Origin: Rhodospirillaceae bacterium
GTDB taxonomy: Bacteria; Pseudomonadota; Alphaproteobacteria; UBA6615
Direction of reading: 5' to 3'
NCBI GenBank assembly: GCA_002724635.1
Contig: PBPM01000109.1
Coordinates: forward strand, 1-64,000
Length of the DNA: 64,000 nucleotides
The position numbers and the translations under genes are program-made. Shown in pieces: positions 58,008-64,000 of the stretch (positions are counted from its first letter, which is position 1; every line of letters begins with the position of its first letter). The notes below the pieces were generated by a model that did no database searches, was not told the origin of the DNA, and worked only from the letters and a program-made list of their open reading frames with translations.

Positions 58008-59099
58008 TCAAAGGGCGGCCCGCCAGATACCCAAGGCCTGCCGGGTCTCCGCGACGTCATGGACGCGAACGATCTGTGCCCCCCGCGAGACCGCCAGCAG
58101 GGCCGCTGCGATCGAGCCCGGCATCCGCGCCGCGGGATCATCCTCGCCCGTCATCGCACCGATGAAGCTCTTGCGCGATAATCCTACAGCAACCGAACAG
58201 CCGAGACCGTGAAACTGCGCCAAGCCCGCAAGCAGCGCAAGGTTGTGGTCTAAGGTCTTGCCGAAACCAAACCCGGGATCGACCGCAATCCGATCCGGGG
58301 CGATACCCGCCGTGCGGCAAGCATCAATCCGCGCCGCCAATGCATCATGAACCTCGCCCAGCACATCGTCGTAGCGCGGCCCGTCCTGCATGTCGGCGGG
58401 TTGCCCGCGCATATGCACCAGGATAACAGCAGCATCCGACGCGGCAACGACACGCATCGCATCCGGATCGTCGGCGAGCGCACTCACATCGTTGACGAGC
58501 GATACCCCGGCGTCTATCGCCGCACGCATAACCTCGGCACGCCGTGTGTCGATCGACACCGGGACGCCCTCAGCTACGAGCCCGGTGACAACCGGCATCA
58601 CGCGGGCAAGCTCACGAGCGGGGTCCACTGGCGCCGCACCAGGGCGCGTCGACTCTCCGCCTACATCGATGATGTCGGCGCCAGCTGCAATCATCCGGCG
58701 CGCAAACACAATCGCATTTTCCGGCAGGGCATGCGCACCGCCATCGGAGAAGCTATCTGGCGTTACATTGCACACGCCCATGATCCGCGGGCGCGCGCCC
58801 GCCCCGCTGACCGGAAGTGCGGCGAAATTCGGGCGCGGCGCGGACACTCTGGCGATTAGCGCCGCGGGTCCGTCTTCGTCTTCCGATGCCGAGGCGGCCG
58901 CCCAGCACCGCAACGCCGCGGCGGGAAGGAGCGCACCCCCAGCCGCCTCCGACGGCGCGCCCGGACCCGACACCCGCGCATGCGTAAATGCCAACGGCCC
59001 CCCGGCCAGCGCCAGGGCGTTGCCGGCCTCACACAGTTCCACGGCCGCGGTGCCCGACACGAGCCCTACGGGGATAAGGCGGAGACGGCTCAGTACCAT
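58008..59099 (-). CDS. folP: dihydropteroate synthase with N-terminal extension
   Basis: IMGVCNVTPDSFSDGG, GADIIDVGGESTRPGA, GIAPDRIAVDPGFGFGKTLDHNLALLAGL. Confidence 0.93.
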   Translation of the reverse strand: MVLSRLRLIPVGLVSGTAAVELCEAGNALALAGGPLAFTHARVSGPGAPSEAAGGALLPAAALRCWAAASASEDEDGPAALIARVSAPRPNFAALPVSGAGARPRIMGVCNVTPDSFSDGGAHALPENAIVFARRMIAAGADIIDVGGESTRPGAAPVDPARELARVMPVVTGLVAEGVPVSIDTRRAEVMRAAIDAGVSLVNDVSALADDPDAMRVVAASDAAVILVHMRGQPADMQDGPRYDDVLGEVHDALAARIDACRTAGIAPDRIAVDPGFGFGKTLDHNLALLAGLAQFHGLGCSVAVGLSRKSFIGAMTGEDDPAARMPGSIAAALLAVSRGAQIVRVHDVAETRQALGIWRAAL

Positions 59100-59197
59100 C
59101 GGAGAATCCAATAGGGGCTCTCACGTCGCCGCGAAAGCCTCCGGGTCTCGTGTCTCGATCGGCCCGCGTGTGAAATTGGCTTGGCCTTCGCGCGCGC

Positions 59198-61126
59198 CTA
59201 GCCCTGGGGCTGGGGCTCCGGCTCCATACCGCCGGTCGGCCGGTCCTTTTTGTTTGCCGTGCCGCTTGTCGGCACCGAGGAGCGAGAACTACCGGTCGAG
59301 TCTTCCTGGTCGTCCGGACGGTCGATGGGTTCGCCGCGCAGCAAGCTGTCGACCTCCTCCGCTGAGAGGGTTTCGTATTCGAGCAGGCCGTTCGAAATCG
59401 TATGCAGATCATCGATCCGCTGGGTTAGGATGCGGATCGCATCGGATTCCGCAGCGTCAATCAACGCCCGAATCTCGTCGTCAATCACCTTAGCTGTCGC
59501 GTCCGACACGTTCTTGTGCTGCGACACGGAATGGCCAAGGAAGACTTCTTCTTGATTATCCTCATAGCGCAATGGGCCGAGCTTCTCGCTGAAGCCATAT
59601 TCGGTGATCATGCGGCGCGCCAAGCTGGTCGCCTCCTTAATGTCATTGCCTGCCCCGGTAGTGACACGTTCCTTACCAAAGATGATCTCCTCGGCCGCAC
59701 GTCCACCGAACATCATAGCCAGCTTGGCCTTCAACTCGTAGATCGAATAGGTGTAGCGGTCGCGCTCGGGCAGCGACATGGTCACGCCGAGTGCGCGGCC
59801 ACGTGGAATGATCGTAACCTTGTGGAGCGGATCGCAACCGTCCATCTCGAGCCCAACCAAGGCATGCCCGGCCTCGTGATAGGCGGTCAGCCGCTTCTCG
59901 TCCTCGGTCATCACCATAGAACGCCGCTCGGCACCCATCAGCACCTTGTCCTTGGCGTCCTCGAACTCGTCCATGGTCACCATGCGCCGGCTCTTGCGTG
60001 CAGCGATCAGCGCCGCCTCGTTGACTAAGTTCGCCAAATCGGCGCCGGAGAAGCCCGGCGTGCCGCGGGCGATGGTCTTGGCCTCCACGTCCGGCGCCAG
60101 CGGCACCTTACGCATGTGCACCTTTAGGATCTTCTCGCGACCGATGATGTCCGGGTTAGGCACGACGACTTGGCGGTCGAACCGACCCGGACGCAGCAGC
60201 GCCGGGTCGAGCACGTCCGGGCGATTGGTGGCCGCCACCAGGATCACGCCCTCGTTGGTCTCAAAACCGTCCATCTCGACCAAAAGCTGGTTCAGTGTCT
60301 GCTCTCGTTCATCATTGCCGCCACCTAGGCCGGCCCCGCGATGGCGGCCGACCGCGTCGAGTTCGTCAATGAAGATAATGCATGGGGCGTTCTTCTTGCC
60401 CTGCTCGAACATGTCGCGGACACGGCTCGCTCCGACGCCAACAAACATCTCGACGAAGTCGGACCCGGAAATCGTGAAGAAGGGAACATTCGCCTCGCCC
60501 GCAATCGCGCGCGCGAGCAGCGTCTTGCCCGTGCCCGGCGGTCCGACTAAGAGCACGCCCTTGGGAATCTGACCGCCGAGTCGCTGGAACTTTTGCGGGT
60601 CGCGCAGGAACTCGACTACCTCCTCGACCTCCTGCTTGGCCTCTTCCACGCCCGCAACGTCCTCGAAGGTAATACGGCCGGTCTTCTCGGTCAGCATCTT
60701 CGCCCTAGACTTGCCGAAGCCCATAGCACGACCAGTGCCACCCTGCATCTGGCGCATGAAGAACACCCAAATGCCGACGATGACAATGAACGGCAGCCAG
60801 CTCAGCAGCGTTCGGACAAGGAAATTCGCCTCTTCCTTCGGCGCGGCCGTGATGCGGACACCATACTCGGATAGGGTCGGGACGAGGTTCGGATCGTCAG
60901 GCGCATAGGTTTTGAACGACGTGCCGTTGCGCAGCGTGCCCTTGATGTCGTTACCCTGAATCGTGACGTCCGCAACCTGGTCTTCCTCGACCTGCGCGAT
61001 GAAATCAGAGAAGGCAAGATTCTGTTCCACACCCTGCCGTCCGGACGTCTGAAAAAGGTTGAACAGCGCCACGACCAGCAATGCAATGATTACCCACAAC
61101 GCTATGTTTCTGCCAAAATTGTTCAC
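59198..61126 (-). CDS. ftsH: ATP-dependent zinc metalloprotease FtsH
   Basis: [76 protein letters not shown]. Confidence 0.98.
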   Translation of the reverse strand: MNNFGRNIALWVIIALLVVALFNLFQTSGRQGVEQNLAFSDFIAQVEEDQVADVTIQGNDIKGTLRNGTSFKTYAPDDPNLVPTLSEYGVRITAAPKEEANFLVRTLLSWLPFIVIVGIWVFFMRQMQGGTGRAMGFGKSRAKMLTEKTGRITFEDVAGVEEAKQEVEEVVEFLRDPQKFQRLGGQIPKGVLLVGPPGTGKTLLARAIAGEANVPFFTISGSDFVEMFVGVGASRVRDMFEQGKKNAPCIIFIDELDAVGRHRGAGLGGGNDEREQTLNQLLVEMDGFETNEGVILVAATNRPDVLDPALLRPGRFDRQVVVPNPDIIGREKILKVHMRKVPLAPDVEAKTIARGTPGFSGADLANLVNEAALIAARKSRRMVTMDEFEDAKDKVLMGAERRSMVMTEDEKRLTAYHEAGHALVGLEMDGCDPLHKVTIIPRGRALGVTMSLPERDRYTYSIYELKAKLAMMFGGRAAEEIIFGKERVTTGAGNDIKEATSLARRMITEYGFSEKLGPLRYEDNQEEVFLGHSVSQHKNVSDATAKVIDDEIRALIDAAESDAIRILTQRIDDLHTISNGLLEYETLSAEEVDSLLRGEPIDRPDDQEDSTGSSRSSVPTSGTANKKDRPTGGMEPEPQPQG

Positions 61127-61289
61127 AGACCTTCTCCGATCAAACGGTCATCCAGATCAGCGCCACCGACTTCGCCCGGCCTCTGAGCGCGATGACGAAC
61201 TCATTGGAAACCTCAACGCCCTTAAGATGGTGCCCCGGGCGGCCAAGGGCAATGCGAAAATCCAACCGAAAACACGAGTATGATGATTA

Positions 61290-62645
61290 TCAAGACGTTG
61301 CGAAAATCGCTCCTGCGAGTGGAAAAACCGGCGAGAATCGGGCCTGCGGCGTCATTTCATCACCCTCCAGCACCGGCGCCGGCGCACAAACCCGGTATCG
61401 CCCGTCCGAACACAGCGCCGGCAGAGCCATCCAAACATCGTCCGGTACACCCGTATACCCACGAAAATCCAGATGTTCTGGCAATCCCATAGCACGGAAG
61501 TGTCCGGCGGCCCCCAGCTGTGTGCCGGCGGGTACGCCGAGGATGCGAAAACGCCCGTCCCACGGGGTAACGGATTCAAGCGGCTGGCCCGCGGACAGCT
61601 CGCGTGGGGCGGTGATCCCCGCCAGCTCGCGCGCGACCCTGACACGCCCGTCCGGATCCCGCCGCACGGTGCAACCGCCCAGGGTGACACCACCGCGAAT
61701 ATCACCCGTCATCACCAACCTGACGAGCCGGTCTAGCCGTGCACCGCGTGGTGGATAGACGGAACCGCCAATGCAGGTTAGCAGATTGGCGAAGATGCGG
61801 CGGACCACTTCGAAGTCATTTATCGGGCGGAGTATATCTGCCTCGACCCGAGCGTACCCGGCCGGGTGCAGCGCCACCGCGCGCGCACCGAGTCGCGCTA
61901 CTTCGCGTTCCACAGCCTGGCGTTCGGCACCCGCAGCCGAATCCACCCGCGGTGGATCTTTCACCGCACGGATGCGTGCCCGGGCGAAGCGCATATCATA
62001 GTTGCTCGGATCGTCGATCCAAGGTTGGTCATATGCCTCCAGCGTCGCGGTAATTTGTTTCCGAGGAAATGCGAGGAAGGGGCGCAGAACCCGGACATGC
62101 GCCAGCTCGCGCACCGCTGGCATGCCCGCGCGGCCAATAACCCCGCTTGCGCGCGTGCGTCGGATGGCCTGAGTCTCGGCCTGATCGGCGCGGTGATGGC
62201 CGATAAGCAAGTGCAGAATGCCGCGCGTCCGGCAGAAATCTTCGAGTAATTTGTAGCGGGCATCCCGGGCCGCGGCCTCACTCCCGGCCATAACAGGTCC
62301 CTGCGGACCGGGTCTGTCGGCCCATGTCAGTGTGTGATGCGCGATTCCGTACCCAGCGAGCCAACCCGATACTTGGGCCGCTTCGTCAGCGGATTCGGGC
62401 CGCAGGCGATGATCCACGGTGACTCCCACTGCCACGCCGCCGCGCAACGCGGCCCAATGCGCGGCCAGTAAAACCAGCGCTACGCTGTCCCGACCGCCCG
62501 AAACGGCGACGGCGAGAGTTGGGTTGTCTTCGAACGGCGCAAACCGCGCCATCGCAGCGGCAAATGCGTCCCGCCCGATGGGGTTTGCGTCCGTGTGTGG
62601 CTTGGGTCGCGCGGACGCTGCCCGCGCTTGCACGGCTAGGGGCAC
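61290..62645 (-). CDS. tilS: tRNA(Ile)-lysidine synthetase (start may be internal)
   Basis: LAVAVSGGRDSVALVLLAAHWA, VTVDHRLRPESADEAAQVSGWLAGYGIAHHTLTW, LLIGHHRADQAETQAIR. Confidence 0.92.
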   Translation of the reverse strand: MPLAVQARAASARPKPHTDANPIGRDAFAAAMARFAPFEDNPTLAVAVSGGRDSVALVLLAAHWAALRGGVAVGVTVDHRLRPESADEAAQVSGWLAGYGIAHHTLTWADRPGPQGPVMAGSEAAARDARYKLLEDFCRTRGILHLLIGHHRADQAETQAIRRTRASGVIGRAGMPAVRELAHVRVLRPFLAFPRKQITATLEAYDQPWIDDPSNYDMRFARARIRAVKDPPRVDSAAGAERQAVEREVARLGARAVALHPAGYARVEADILRPINDFEVVRRIFANLLTCIGGSVYPPRGARLDRLVRLVMTGDIRGGVTLGGCTVRRDPDGRVRVARELAGITAPRELSAGQPLESVTPWDGRFRILGVPAGTQLGAAGHFRAMGLPEHLDFRGYTGVPDDVWMALPALCSDGRYRVCAPAPVLEGDEMTPQARFSPVFPLAGAIFATS

Positions 62646-63643
62646 TGCAAACGGCCGATCTCACGATCGGCGCGCTGGATGATACTAGTTGGAGCATCAG
62701 GATATTCGACGCGCAACTTTTTCAGCGTAATACAAGCGTCCGCTCTCTGCTCCAGCTGCGCCAGCGACATGCCAAGCTTCAAGAGATTGTCAGGCGCCTT
62801 GGCGCTGTCAGGGTAGCGCTGAAACCCCTCGGCGAAGGCGCGGGCGGCCGTCGGATAATTGCCACGCACGTAGAAGGTCTCTCCGAGCCAGTATTGGGCA
62901 TTGCCGGCCAGGGCGTCTTCCGGGTTAGCAGCCACGAATGCGCTGAGCGCCGTCTCAGCGCTTTCAAAATCGCGCTGCAGCAGGAAACGGTATGCGAAGT
63001 CGTACTGGTCGGGCGGGCTTCCCGCCGGCAGGATCGCGGAGGATGTGCTCGCGATCTGCGTGGCTGAATCCGAATTAGCCGTTTGGCCGCTCACCGAGGT
63101 CGTGGTGATGCCGGCGTTACGCAGCTGGGTTCCGGAGAGGCTCCCGATTACCTGCGGCGCACCCGCATCGGGGGTCGGCGCGACCGTCACCGCGCCTGGC
63201 GCAAGCGGCACGGCTGGTGGCAACGGTTGCGTCGCCATCGCCGCAGTGCGCTGTTCGAGCGCCTGCAGCCGGAAATCGACATCGGCGACGAGGCGATCCA
63301 TACGATGATTCATCTGTCGCACCTGAAAATCGAGCTGCTCCACCTGCCCCGTCAACCGACGCAGCTGCTCTTCCAGCCCGTCGGTCGTGGCCTGGATATT
63401 CGACAATGCCGAACCGCTCGACGCCGGTGATGTGCCGGAGGATGCATCCGGAGACGAGACCGGGGCAGGGAGAGTCGTGCCACGATACACGGTCCGCTCT
63501 AGGGTCTGGAGCTGGCGTTCGAGACGCGAAACCGTATCCGCCAACCCCCGCATATCGTTGAACTGGGCCATCGCTGCACTGGCATACAACGTGATCAGAA
63601 GCGACAGGCCCGCTGCCGTGAAAATCCGAGTAGGGTGCAACAT
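62636..63643 (-). CDS. cpoB: tol-pal system protein (cell division coordinator CpoB/YbgF)
   Basis: Signal peptide, coiled-coil region, then TPR block QYDFAYRFLLQRDFESAETALSAFVAANPEDALAGNAQYWLGETFYVRGNYPTAARAFAEGF. Confidence 0.93.
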   Translation of the reverse strand: MLHPTRIFTAAGLSLLITLYASAAMAQFNDMRGLADTVSRLERQLQTLERTVYRGTTLPAPVSSPDASSGTSPASSGSALSNIQATTDGLEEQLRRLTGQVEQLDFQVRQMNHRMDRLVADVDFRLQALEQRTAAMATQPLPPAVPLAPGAVTVAPTPDAGAPQVIGSLSGTQLRNAGITTTSVSGQTANSDSATQIASTSSAILPAGSPPDQYDFAYRFLLQRDFESAETALSAFVAANPEDALAGNAQYWLGETFYVRGNYPTAARAFAEGFQRYPDSAKAPDNLLKLGMSLAQLEQRADACITLKKLRVEYPDAPTSIIQRADREIGRLQCP

Positions 63644-63799
63644 GTCGGCGTCGTCCGCAGAAGTTTTTGGTTGATCGAGTTTGGTTTGAAGCCGGCGCCA
63701 TGTGTCCGCCGGCCCGTTGGGTTGCGAAATTAAAATTTCGCCTTGCTTTTCGGCGAAACTATGGCACGCGTCGCGATATCGCGATAACTCCCCGCCAAA

Positions 63800-63826
63800 C
63801 GAAAACGCCCCGGATCACCCGGGGCG
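63800..63826 (-). terminator. intrinsic terminator downstream of pal
   Basis: Minus strand CGCCCCGG-GTGAT-CCGGGGCG perfect 8-bp stem followed by TTTTCGTTT. Confidence 0.7.
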
Positions 63827-63853
63827 CATCGCCTTTTGATTTTCTGACCGCCG

Positions 63854-64000
63854 TTAGTTGTCGCTGATCACGATCACCGCGCGGCGATTCTGCGCCCATG
63901 CACGTTCGTTCGAACCCACGACTGCCGGACGCTCCTTGCCGAAGCTCACGATCTTGACGCGGTTCGGATTGATGCCGAGCGACACCAGATAGTCACGGGC
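63854..64000 (-). CDS. pal: peptidoglycan-associated lipoprotein, C-terminal part (truncated by window end)
   Basis: Minus frame ARDYLVSLGINPNRVKIVSFGKERPAVVGSNERAWAQNRRAVIVISDN*: OmpA-like C-terminus, next to cpoB. Confidence 0.92.
   Translation of the reverse strand, partial: ARDYLVSLGINPNRVKIVSFGKERPAVVGSNERAWAQNRRAVIVISDN

Noticed and set aside
58390-59493. 367-aa plus-strand ORF opposite folP and ftsH start region
   Set aside because: Ser/Arg/Ala-rich composition typical of antisense frames; folP and ftsH are clear on the minus strand.
1-64000. CRISPR arrays, prophage, IS elements, toxin-antitoxin or known defence systems
   Set aside because: No direct-repeat array, transposase/integrase motifs, or defence-gene motifs seen in any of the translated ORFs.

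Overview
High-GC alphaproteobacterial chromosomal window, probably Rhodospirillales-like (inferred from gene content and order only). Conserved blocks: pdxH/fabI/aroC; HDAC-like/xseB/ispA/dxs and tlyA/TrmA-type methyltransferase; rluD-type synthase/rpoH/purA/hisZ/serA/serC; thiD/glmM/folP/ftsH/tilS/cpoB/pal. Between them lie accessory catabolic genes: cupins, SDRs, acyl-CoA dehydrogenase, alpha-hydroxy-acid oxidase, OYE, maleylacetate reductase plus thiolase, GMC oxidoreductase, TPP enzyme, MaoC pair and EamA pair. One tRNA-Glu(CTC) is present. I saw no IS element, prophage, CRISPR array or rRNA. Main observations: (1) an RND efflux adaptor with two canonical EF-hand loops at its N-terminus; (2) an alpha-hydroxy-acid oxidase lacking the usual substrate-carboxylate Tyr and Arg; (3) a SprT-like zinc metalloprotease gene overlapping (ATGA) a coiled/RG-rich-tail protein gene with a G9 tract; (4) several decayed genes in the gaps (truncated cupin, GPH/MFS_2 sugar transporter, Ogt/Ada methyltransferase, one unidentified remnant); (5) a three-gene metabolic cassette separating dxs from tlyA; (6) a likely serC leader RNA. 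All calls come from reading the sequence and supplied translations; no database search was run.
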